Origin: Thiomicrorhabdus sp965603495
Lineage (GTDB): Bacteria > Pseudomonadota > Gammaproteobacteria > Thiomicrospirales > Thiomicrospiraceae
Direction of reading: 5' to 3'
Length of the DNA: 64,000 nucleotides
Assembly (NCBI GenBank): GCA_965603495.1
Contig: CBFDDF010000010.1
Location: forward strand, 1 to 64,000
Part shown: positions 7,908-15,225 of the stretch, piece by piece
Numbering within the stretch: position 1 is the first letter of the stretch
Layout of the letters: each line of letters opens with the position of its first letter
The notes under the pieces: model-generated
Told to the model about the DNA's origin: nothing
Databases searched by the model: none
The model's input: only the letters and a program-made list of their open reading frames with translations
Made by a program: the position numbers and the translations under genes

Positions 7908-8828
7908 TTATCCCTCCAAATTTTGGTTTGCTGATAAAGCTTTTAACTGTTCATCACAGTAATCGGAATCAGAACATTGATAGAGTTTTTCACCACTTCT
8001 GGAATCCACAAATTCATCTAAGAAACTGTGATCACAGCCACAACGGTGGCAGGTACGACGCTTGCCTGTTTCGTCATTAAAGCTTTCGACACGGAAAGGC
8101 ACATCATCAAACTCCAGCGGTTCGGCTAAGGTATAAGGTGGCACGGCATAAATTTTCTTTTCACGCCCAGCACCAAATAAAATGAGGGCTTTTGAGTCAT
8201 TCATCTTGGGTACATCCCAACGCGGAATAGGCGATGGATCCAATACATAATGACGGTTAATACGGGTTGGGTAACGGTGTGAAATGGTGATTTCATCAAA
8301 CTTCACAATGTCTTCGTAAAGCTTGACCAATAAGCGAGAGTAATCCGCTTCACCGTGCATGATTTTACGTTTGTCTTCCGACGGTTCAACCACCACTAAG
8401 GCATCAGGGTAGGGAACCTGCAATACAAGCACTTGATCTTCACGCAGTGCCTGTTCAGGAATACGGTGGCGAGATTGAATCAGATTCGCTTCAGAAACTT
8501 TAGTTGTGGTATCAATACCAGGACAGGTCATTTCAATAAAGCTGCGTAAGTTCACGGCATTAACGGAATCATCGGAACCTTGATCTATGACTTTTAGGGT
8601 GTCTTGTTTGCCAATTAACGAAAGTGTTAATTGCAAACCACCTGTTCCGAAACCACGACCCATCGGCATTTCACGACTCGAATAAGGCACTTGATAACCT
8701 GGGATTGCAATGGCCTTTAGGACACTACGGCGTACTTCTTTTTTGGCGTACTCATCTAAGAAACCAAAGTTATATTCGGCAGAAGCTTGTCTGAACTGTG
8801 TGTCTGATGTGTTTGCTTGATTAGACAT
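7908..8828 (-). CDS. phnJ: Carbon-phosphorus lyase PhnJ (radical SAM enzyme)
   Basis: Catalytic subunit that breaks the C-P bond of ribose 1-methylphosphonate 5-phosphate. The C-terminal Cys cluster is intact (TCHRCGCDH, then YQCSDSDYC), giving the CxxC-x21-CxxxxxC spacing of PhnJ, the 4Fe-4S site and the thiyl Cys. The frame is open 13 codons further upstream, but the ATG at 8828 has AAGGAG seven bases ahead and overlaps the phnI stop by eight bases. About 306 residues. Confidence 0.95.
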   Translation of the reverse strand: MSNQANTSDTQFRQASAEYNFGFLDEYAKKEVRRSVLKAIAIPGYQVPYSSREMPMGRGFGTGGLQLTLSLIGKQDTLKVIDQGSDDSVNAVNLRSFIEMTCPGIDTTTKVSEANLIQSRHRIPEQALREDQVLVLQVPYPDALVVVEPSEDKRKIMHGEADYSRLLVKLYEDIVKFDEITISHRYPTRINRHYVLDPSPIPRWDVPKMNDSKALILFGAGREKKIYAVPPYTLAEPLEFDDVPFRVESFNDETGKRRTCHRCGCDHSFLDEFVDSRSGEKLYQCSDSDYCDEQLKALSANQNLEG

Positions 8829-9963
8829 TGTCAGCTCCTTGGTTCTTATCTTCGTGTTTATCGTCATGCTTATCTTGAGTCGTTCTTAAACGATCCATAT
8901 CCGATTGGAAGGTCACATAGTGCGGCATTTTATAGTGCGTACAGAAGCCCATAGAGTCGATCCCATCAATGTGTAGTAATACAAACTCAGGGTCTTCTGA
9001 AGGATTAGTCGGTCCATTTTTCATACCTGACTGTAAAGCTCTATCTAGAACTGACATTGAGATGGCTTTAACCTCGTTATGTCCAAAGCAAGCGCCGTAA
9101 CCTAGACTGAAGGTGGGTTTACCGCCATCTTCTTCGTCTTCGTCTTCGTACATGGCAACCACTTCACACTCTGTCATTAATACTTCACCGACTTCGATCA
9201 GTTCACCGGTGATAGGGTGTGGCAGCATCACCGGTAAATAGCCGACTCTAAGCTCGGCAACCGTTGGGTGAATGTCTCCATAACCCCGCATATTGGAATA
9301 AGCAATGGCAAGAATAGAGCCCGTTTCAGAACGCGCCATGGTCGATAATGCGGCAGAACGTGGTACAGGAAAAACCAGTGGCTCACGCGTAATATCAAAC
9401 GGCTTTTTTTCAGCTGCCGCTTCGTCAACAGGGGGCAGCAATCCTTCTTCACGTAAGGCGTCCAAGACTTTTGGAAAGGTATCCGGAATTTCATCATGAC
9501 GATTTTCATCCAACCATTTAGCCGCGACAGATTTAAAGGCTTCTGGTGATTCGTCAAGCAATTCAGTTCGCATCAAACGCAGCGCATAATCAGTACTCGC
9601 GCCTAGCATCTGACCACCAGGAATGTCCTTAAAAGAAGCTGAAATACGGCGAATGACGCGCATACTGCTGGTATCCAGGACAGGTGATTCAATGAGGCGT
9701 GGTTTGGTTGAACGATAAGCACGTAAAGCAAATGACGCTTCAAGTGTGTCGCCCAAGCTTTGTTTAATCGCTAAAGAGGCCAGTTTTGGATGGAACAGGC
9801 CACCTTCAGACATAATTCGGCTATGTAAAAAATACAACTGGTTTTCAATGGTGTCTAAGTCTAAGGGTTCAGCCGACTCGCCTTGACGAGTACGAACGAA
9901 TTCTAATAATTTTTCAGCACCGGAAATGGCTTTACCACCGCCTTTAATTGCAACGTAACCCAT
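8821..9963 (-). CDS. phnI: C-P lyase core subunit PhnI
   Basis: 380 residues beginning MGYVAIKGGGKAI, the usual PhnI start. With PhnG, PhnH and PhnJ it forms the core complex and supplies the nucleosidase step that couples phosphonate to ribose triphosphate from ATP. The start codon shares its A with the phnH stop (TAATG). The C-terminal ~20 residues are unusually rich in His, Asp and Lys. Confidence 0.94.
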   Translation of the reverse strand: MGYVAIKGGGKAISGAEKLLEFVRTRQGESAEPLDLDTIENQLYFLHSRIMSEGGLFHPKLASLAIKQSLGDTLEASFALRAYRSTKPRLIESPVLDTSSMRVIRRISASFKDIPGGQMLGASTDYALRLMRTELLDESPEAFKSVAAKWLDENRHDEIPDTFPKVLDALREEGLLPPVDEAAAEKKPFDITREPLVFPVPRSAALSTMARSETGSILAIAYSNMRGYGDIHPTVAELRVGYLPVMLPHPITGELIEVGEVLMTECEVVAMYEDEDEEDGGKPTFSLGYGACFGHNEVKAISMSVLDRALQSGMKNGPTNPSEDPEFVLLHIDGIDSMGFCTHYKMPHYVTFQSDMDRLRTTQDKHDDKHEDKNQGADNV

Positions 9964-10571
9964 TAGTTTAGTTCCCCGTTTTGAGTCGTTTCGATGAGCT
10001 CAACTTTAGTGGTGCGTGGCAGTCCCATAATTTGAGTGTCATCCACTAAAATACAGTCAATCCCTAACGGAAAAGCGGAACACCATTCATTACGCTGTTC
10101 TAACCAGGCCTGGTCAATCCCAGAAACAGACACTTGAGTTTCACCATTAACACCTGGCCCGGTTAATTTCAGACGAATATCGCCGTTCTGAGTATCTAAT
10201 TTAGAGACTTTTAAAATGATCGTCGTCGCAAAATCAGGTGACGATAGTGTCCCTAGTTTTGGTTGGAAACGAATGGCTTTAGCGCCATCACATAAAGCAT
10301 AGTGTGCTTGTTCAGAATGCACTTTCTGAGCCTGTAATAGCGGCCAGTGATCATCCTTTAGTAATCCGTCCACATCTGCTAAAGAGACTTCACCATCCAG
10401 TAAGGTTGCCAAAACCGCTAAATAGACAGGGCTGTTTTCTAGCCACTCTGACCAATTCTCTAATCGGCCAGGGCGAGACAGAGCTTGCATCAGACTATTA
10501 AACAAAGCTTGTTGCGTGTCTGCTAACCAAATAGGGTTGACGTGTGCGCCGAGTAAATCTTGTTTAAGCAC
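9963..10571 (-). CDS. phnH: C-P lyase core subunit PhnH
   Basis: 202 residues with the PhnH pattern (FNSLMQALSRPGRLENW, later FPLGIDCILVD and GLPRTTKVEL). It is a structural subunit of the PhnGHIJ core. The start is GTG at 10571, overlapping the phnG stop by eight bases, with AAGGAAG upstream. One exact copy of the ACCAGGCCTGGT palindrome (10103-10114) lies inside the gene and encodes the DQAW of IDQAWLEQRN. Confidence 0.93.
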   Translation of the reverse strand: MLKQDLLGAHVNPIWLADTQQALFNSLMQALSRPGRLENWSEWLENSPVYLAVLATLLDGEVSLADVDGLLKDDHWPLLQAQKVHSEQAHYALCDGAKAIRFQPKLGTLSSPDFATTIILKVSKLDTQNGDIRLKLTGPGVNGETQVSVSGIDQAWLEQRNEWCSAFPLGIDCILVDDTQIMGLPRTTKVELIETTQNGELN

Positions 10572-11055
10572 TTTTATCTTCCTTATTTTCTTCGTTAGTT
10601 GCCCCTAGTAATGAGAAATCAACCGCTGTTGAACCTAGCATGGCTTTACGCGTAAGCGCTTCTTGTTCAAACTTAAAGTCGCCCATTTCAATTAGGTCAG
10701 CCAGTTTGCAACACGCCATTAAGTCATTTGCCAAAATGGCATCACAGACCGCAAACAGAGATGCCAAGTTCTCATCGTCATCCATTAGCTGAGCCGCACC
10801 TTCAAAGGTATTGCCTTGCTTATCGGTTAAAGCGACCCAACTGGTTGCGATTGGAAATTCGCCTAAAAAATAAGGTTCATGCAGGGCAGTATCTTTGGTT
10901 TGTAATACGCCAAGTCCTGATTGTGGAATGGATTTATAAGACACGTCGTATTCATGAATAACGGAATCAATCACCGCTTTAACTTCATCTACGGGAACCC
11001 GCTTTAATGCACGAATCCATAAGCTGCGAGGTACTTTGCAACAGGTTGTATTCAT
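10564..11055 (-). CDS. phnG: C-P lyase core subunit PhnG
   Basis: About 163 residues. The conserved RALKRVP and GLGVLQTKDTALHEPYFLGE segments mark PhnG, which pairs with PhnI. The frame is open 18 codons further upstream, but the ATG at 11055 has AAGGAA upstream and gives the usual family start (MNTTCCKVPRSLW), so the longer version is unlikely. It follows phnE with a 13-base gap. Confidence 0.92.
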   Translation of the reverse strand: MNTTCCKVPRSLWIRALKRVPVDEVKAVIDSVIHEYDVSYKSIPQSGLGVLQTKDTALHEPYFLGEFPIATSWVALTDKQGNTFEGAAQLMDDDENLASLFAVCDAILANDLMACCKLADLIEMGDFKFEQEALTRKAMLGSTAVDFSLLGATNEENKEDKSA

Positions 11056-11068
11056 TTTGGATTCCTTT

Positions 11069-12076
11069 TTAAAGTGTTTTGTTACGTAGCTTCTGTGAGA
11101 AAAATTCAAGCACGACTACGGTGATAAAAATGATTAATAAAATAGTGGCAACATGGTCGTAATCGAATAGATCCCAACGACCTTTTAGTTCCATACCAAT
11201 CCCACCTGCGCCCACAATACCGAGCACGGTTGCCGTACGGATATTACGTTCAAAGATATATTGAATATAGGCAATCCATGCAGGTAATACGTGTGGGAAG
11301 ACCGCATAACGTAAGACTTTAAGCGAGTTAGCGCCTGCTGAACTCAGCGCCATTTGTGGGCCTTTAGGCGCATTTTCAATTTCATCGGCAAAGAATTTAC
11401 CTAATACCCCTGAGGTATGAATCGCTAATGCTAAGACACCCGCAATCGGGCCAAAGCCATAGATAAGGACTAAAAATAGCGCCACAATCAGTTCTGGCAT
11501 TGAGCGATGGAAGCTTAACAACCCTCGTGCGATTTGATAAACAATCGGGTGTGGTGAGTAATTACGCGCCGCCAAAATACCTAAAGGCAATGAGATCATG
11601 ATAGAAATCACTGTGCCCCAGAAGCCCATTTCGATGGTTTCCCACATCATCCAAAGCACTTTTTTTAGGTAACCAATAGGTTCAACTAAGTATTCGGCTT
11701 TCTCTTCTGTCCAAGTATCGGTGTCTACATCATATTCACGAGAAACGCCTTCCTCGACATAAGAAAGCCAGGGTAAAAATTGCAGATCAACGCCTTCAAG
11801 ACGGGTTAATTCAGTGCGCGCTGAAAACTGAATGGGAAAGGCCTGGCGACCAAACTTAGACACTCCATCTAATACACCAGAATCGCCAATACCTACCGCA
11901 GACAGAACGGCTTTACTTGTTTCAACAGCGGCTCTATCCATTTCTGTATTGTGTCCAGACCAAGCGAGGAGCACAAAGGCGAAAAATAAAAATAGGATGG
12001 TTTTTGGCGTGACCGCTTGATAGGGTTGCCATTCACGCCAATCACGTTTTTTATTGATTTGAGTGACTGTATTCAT
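11069..12076 (-). CDS. phnE: Phosphonate ABC transporter permease PhnE
   Basis: 335 residues. There is one N-terminal membrane segment, a periplasmic stretch of about 100 residues, then the binding-protein-dependent permease domain with the EAA loop region (SSAGANSLKVLRYAVFPHVLP) and a GIVGAGGIG motif near the end. It forms the inner-membrane channel with PhnC and PhnD. It overlaps the phnC stop by four bases (ATGA). Confidence 0.92.
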   Translation of the reverse strand: MNTVTQINKKRDWREWQPYQAVTPKTILFLFFAFVLLAWSGHNTEMDRAAVETSKAVLSAVGIGDSGVLDGVSKFGRQAFPIQFSARTELTRLEGVDLQFLPWLSYVEEGVSREYDVDTDTWTEEKAEYLVEPIGYLKKVLWMMWETIEMGFWGTVISIMISLPLGILAARNYSPHPIVYQIARGLLSFHRSMPELIVALFLVLIYGFGPIAGVLALAIHTSGVLGKFFADEIENAPKGPQMALSSAGANSLKVLRYAVFPHVLPAWIAYIQYIFERNIRTATVLGIVGAGGIGMELKGRWDLFDYDHVATILLIIFITVVVLEFFSQKLRNKTL

Positions 12077-12897
12077 GCGATGGCTTCCTTAATATCAACG
12101 AGGATTGGCTGAGTTGGCTTTTCAATCGGTTCAGCCGTTTGAGTCTGTTGTTTTTCTAAATTTTCACGCTCAATTTCATATAGGCGTCTTTGTGTATCGG
12201 CATCCATGTCAGAAGGCGGGCCATCAAAAAATACTTCGCCGTCGCGTAATGCAATGATTCGGTCAGCAAACTCTAAGGCATAGTCCATCTGATGCAGAGT
12301 ACAAAGCACGGTTGCCCCATTAGTTTGAGCGGCTGTTTTAAGACTGTTTAACACGCTACGACTCATGGTAGGGTCTAAGCTGGCAACGGGTTCATCCGCT
12401 AATACCACTTTAGGGCTGGCCATAAACGCACGCGCAATGGCCACACGTTGTTGTTGTCCACCAGAAAGTTCAGATGCACGACGCATCAGATGTTTCTCTT
12501 CCAGTCCCACTTCGCTTAACAGTTCACAAGCACGCTGTTGATCTTTAATAGGGAAAGACTTAACCATGCTTCGCCAGAATCCCGCTAAAGGCAAAATGCC
12601 TGTCAGCACATTGTGTAATACACTTAAACGCGGTATTAAATACAGCTGTTGGTGAATCATGCTTACGCTACGTTGAATCATTTGTAGGTTTTTCTTAGTT
12701 AATAATTCACCGTCTAAAACAATCTTTCCAGAAGTCGGTTCAACCAAACCATTAACCATATTCATTAAGGTTGATTTACCTGCACCAGATGGTCCAAGCA
12801 GTACACAAAATTCGCCTTTTTCAAGATGAACGGAAACATCTTTTACAGCCTGTGTCCCATCAGGATAAATACGGCTGACATGGTCGAAAATTAACAT
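12073..12897 (-). CDS. phnC: Phosphonate ABC transporter ATPase PhnC
   Basis: 274 residues with Walker A GPSGAGKST, signature LSGGQQQRVAIARAF and Walker B VVLADEPVASLD. It powers phosphonate uptake with PhnE and PhnD. The Glu- and Gln-rich C-terminal tail of about 30 residues is longer than in E. coli. The gene follows phnD after a 119-base spacer that holds two hairpins. Confidence 0.93.
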   Translation of the reverse strand: MLIFDHVSRIYPDGTQAVKDVSVHLEKGEFCVLLGPSGAGKSTLMNMVNGLVEPTSGKIVLDGELLTKKNLQMIQRSVSMIHQQLYLIPRLSVLHNVLTGILPLAGFWRSMVKSFPIKDQQRACELLSEVGLEEKHLMRRASELSGGQQQRVAIARAFMASPKVVLADEPVASLDPTMSRSVLNSLKTAAQTNGATVLCTLHQMDYALEFADRIIALRDGEVFFDGPPSDMDADTQRRLYEIERENLEKQQTQTAEPIEKPTQPILVDIKEAIA

Positions 12898-12922
12898 TGT
12901 TCTTTCTCCAAAAATAAAGACT

Positions 12923-12989
12923 TTTGCAAACCGGCCTGGTTAAGCAGGTTTGCAAAGATCTCTTAAAGCACCTCAAAAATTTGAGGTGC
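12923..12989 (-). terminator. Twin hairpins between phnD and phnC
   Basis: Reading on the minus strand, the first hairpin is GCACCTCAAA/TTTGAGGTGC (12968-12989), followed by TTTAAG. The second is TTTGCAAACC/GGTTTGCAAA (12923-12956), with a 14-base loop that contains a partial AGGCC core. Neither has a full U-tract, so they probably act as partial terminators or mRNA 3' stabilisers. That would let the periplasmic binding protein be made in excess over the rest of the operon, a common arrangement for ABC uptake genes. Confidence 0.55.
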
Positions 12990-13016
12990 AATAAAGATAG
13001 GTTAATTATTTAAAAA

Positions 13017-13934
13017 TTAACGCTGACCTGCTTTTTCAACCATTTCTGCTTTCACTGTTTTTGTGACAGCACTTAGTTTTTTCAAAGCATCAAAGATTTT
13101 TTGCTCATCAAAGTTAGTGTCATAACGATCCACTTTTTTACCGCCGTAACCACGTACTTTTGAAGGGTCAATTTTTGTGTGAATTTCACCAAACGCTTTA
13201 CGAAGTTCTGCTTTTAACTCAGACGTTAAACCTTTGTTCATGGCTAGAGGCGGGTTAGGGATTGGCTGAGACTTCGCTAAAGGCATAAAATTAGCTGGAT
13301 CAATCGCGCCTTTTTTAGCGGCTTTAGCAAAAGAGTTGTATGAAGAGGCTGCTGCATCTACTTTACCTTCTGCTAATGCAGCTAAAGAAGCTGAGTGAGA
13401 ACCCGCAATGATGACTTTCTTAAGGTCTTTAACCGGATCAACCTTGTCAGCAATTAACATTGCAACAGGGAAGTTGAATGAAGACGTTGAGCTTGGGCTA
13501 CCGAATGCCATGCTTTTACCCTTAAGGTCAGAAAGCGTTTTGATACCACTGTCTTTGCGGACGAAAATACCAGAGTAGTAAGACGCGTCACCTTTTTTAA
13601 CGTCAACCGCTAAAAGATCAACACCACATTTATCGTTTGCTTGACCGTAAGTCACTGCACCAAACCAAGCGATATCCGCTTTATCGTTACACATACCTTC
13701 AACAACAGCCGCATAGCTTGCACCCGCTTTGATATCAAAGTGAATGCCGTAGTTGTCCGTGATACCCTGGAATACTGGGCCGTAATCTTTAGTGATATCG
13801 TTTGTGCCTGTGTCAGCAGGAACCATAAGGACACGTAATGGATGCTCTTTTGAACCATCAGGAAGTGCGAAAGCGACTAGAGGCGTTAAAGTAACTGCTG
13901 TAACTGCTGCTAAGAACAAGTTCTTAAGTTTCAT
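13017..13934 (-). CDS. phnD: Phosphonate ABC transporter substrate-binding protein PhnD
   Basis: 305 residues with a signal peptide (MKLKNLFLAAVTAVTLTPLV, cleavage after AFA). The mature part has the PhnD/SsuA2 pattern: VPADTG, AGASYAAVVEGM, DIAWFGAVTYGQA and GSPSSTSSFNFPVAM. It is periplasmic and delivers phosphonates to PhnCE. GGAGAAAG lies ahead of the ATG. A 121-base gap separates it from phnF, so it may have its own promoter. Confidence 0.93.
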   Translation of the reverse strand: MKLKNLFLAAVTAVTLTPLVAFALPDGSKEHPLRVLMVPADTGTNDITKDYGPVFQGITDNYGIHFDIKAGASYAAVVEGMCNDKADIAWFGAVTYGQANDKCGVDLLAVDVKKGDASYYSGIFVRKDSGIKTLSDLKGKSMAFGSPSSTSSFNFPVAMLIADKVDPVKDLKKVIIAGSHSASLAALAEGKVDAAASSYNSFAKAAKKGAIDPANFMPLAKSQPIPNPPLAMNKGLTSELKAELRKAFGEIHTKIDPSKVRGYGGKKVDRYDTNFDEQKIFDALKKLSAVTKTVKAEMVEKAGQR

Positions 13935-14055
13935 TGGTCTTTCTCCAAAAGGATAAAATTAAAAATATAGTAAGTAAAAAAATTAAGTAAAACGTTTAAA
14001 CAATCCAGCCAAAATAGTGATTAGACGGATTGCGTAAAGGTCTCAAGGTTGGTTT

Positions 14056-14778
14056 TTAAGGGTTCATTAAAATCTCAAGTTGAATCATGTCGGACCTAAA
14101 TCGAGTGATGGAGTATTCGACTCTTCTGCCTGTTTTGGTATCTTCGTTAATCGTTTTCACTTTCAAGATCGGTTGGCTACTTGCCATACCGAGTTTGAAG
14201 CTGTCTTCTGCGTTTGGCATGGCTGAAGAGACTAAGCTTGAAATTCTTTTTGCTTGAATGCCACACTCAGTTTTCAGAAACGTACCTAATGAACCAGATT
14301 CATATTTTTCTAACGCCGTTGGGCAAATATCTTTGGGTAAAAAGTGGCTAATGAGTGCGGCTGCTTTGCCTTCAACCTTTCTAAGCGTGTCAATTTGAAA
14401 GACTTCTTCGCCATCCTTTAATTGCAATCTTTCGGCAACCCCACCGCGAGCGGCAATGACCTTTTTATCCACAAGAATGCTTTCGACCTGTAAATCATTC
14501 GCCTGCACAGATTCCGTAAAACGCTCATAGCCTTTAACTCGGTAGGCCAATCTTTTTTCGGCAATAAAAGTTCCGAATCCATGACGTTTTTCTAAAACAC
14601 CTTGCTTAACGAGCTCTTCTACCGCTCTGCGAACGGTATGACGGTTCACCCCAAACTTCTCAGTCAGAATTTTTTCTGATAGATACAAATCACCAGGCTC
14701 AAAGGTATCTTGAATATCCACCTCAATCGCATTGGCTATTTGTGTGTAAATTTTTTCTGGGCTGTATCGATCAATCAT
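14056..14778 (-). CDS. phnF: GntR/HutC-family regulator PhnF
   Basis: 240 residues: an N-terminal winged helix (residues ~10-75, with LTEKFGVNRHTVRRAVEELV as the recognition region) and a C-terminal UTRA/chorismate-lyase-like effector domain (ISHFLPKDICPTALEKYE and later VEYSITRFRSDMIQLEI). It is the first gene of the phn cluster and most likely represses it until phosphonates or phosphate limitation are sensed. Repeated GTCT/AGAC sites upstream are candidate operators. Confidence 0.88.
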   Translation of the reverse strand: MIDRYSPEKIYTQIANAIEVDIQDTFEPGDLYLSEKILTEKFGVNRHTVRRAVEELVKQGVLEKRHGFGTFIAEKRLAYRVKGYERFTESVQANDLQVESILVDKKVIAARGGVAERLQLKDGEEVFQIDTLRKVEGKAAALISHFLPKDICPTALEKYESGSLGTFLKTECGIQAKRISSLVSSAMPNAEDSFKLGMASSQPILKVKTINEDTKTGRRVEYSITRFRSDMIQLEILMNP

Positions 14779-14785
14779 TTCACTT

Positions 14786-14880
14786 GTCTAGATGTCTAAA
14801 ACTGTTGCTAAGTTTAGATAAGGTAAATGTCTGTCAATGGTCAGTTTTGTTAAGGTTTTGTTGCAGATATAGACATCCAT
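14786..14880 (-). promoter_or_regulatory. Candidate phnF promoter and GntR-type operators
   Basis: On the minus strand TTGACA (14832-14837) stands 15 bases before TAAACT (14811-14816), a plausible though imperfect promoter. Around it are AGACATCTAGAC (14786-14797), the inverted pair TCTAAA/TTTAGA (14795-14800 and 14813-14818), GACAGACAT at ~14827 and AGACAT near 14870. The shared AGACAT word could be a PhnF operator. A single Pho-box half site, CTGTCAT on the minus strand, lies at 14895-14901. Confidence 0.4.
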
Positions 14881-15023
14881 CAAAAGATCATCGAATGACA
14901 GTGGTTGGATAAGGCGTATACAAGGTTTGAAAACAAATTGGGACAGGGTTATGCTTAACGCTGTTTACCATTAGATATTGAGGGGTGGGTGCATCGTGTT
15001 TTGATTAACAGATCTATATCATC

Positions 15024-15074
15024 AAAAGCCCGCAAGAAGTTACCAGGCCTGGTAACTTCTTGCGGGCTTTTTTG
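15024..15074. repeat. ACCAGGCCTGGT hairpin between divergent genes
   Basis: A perfect inverted repeat, AAAGCCCGCAAGAAGTTACC and its complement around ACCAGGCCTGGT at 15042-15053, ending TTTTTTGTG. It sits between the divergently transcribed phnF and the chemoreceptor gene, where no terminator is needed. It therefore looks like a mobile repeat or an insulator. The rest of 14779-15225 shows no gene. Confidence 0.85.
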
Positions 15075-15225
15075 TGTCTGAAATTTGACTGGTCAATTGA
15101 AAAAATAAAATGACCGAAAAGTTATTTTGAAATAAGTTATGCAATCGTTAGTAGGATAAGTACGTATTGATGGCGTGTTTATGCTGCTCTATAGTCAATA
15201 CCCTACTTACAGTAAGGAATTGATA

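Noticed and set aside
14895..14901. Pho box upstream of phnF
   Set aside because: Only one CTGTCAT half site is present; the second half at the expected 11-base spacing does not match.
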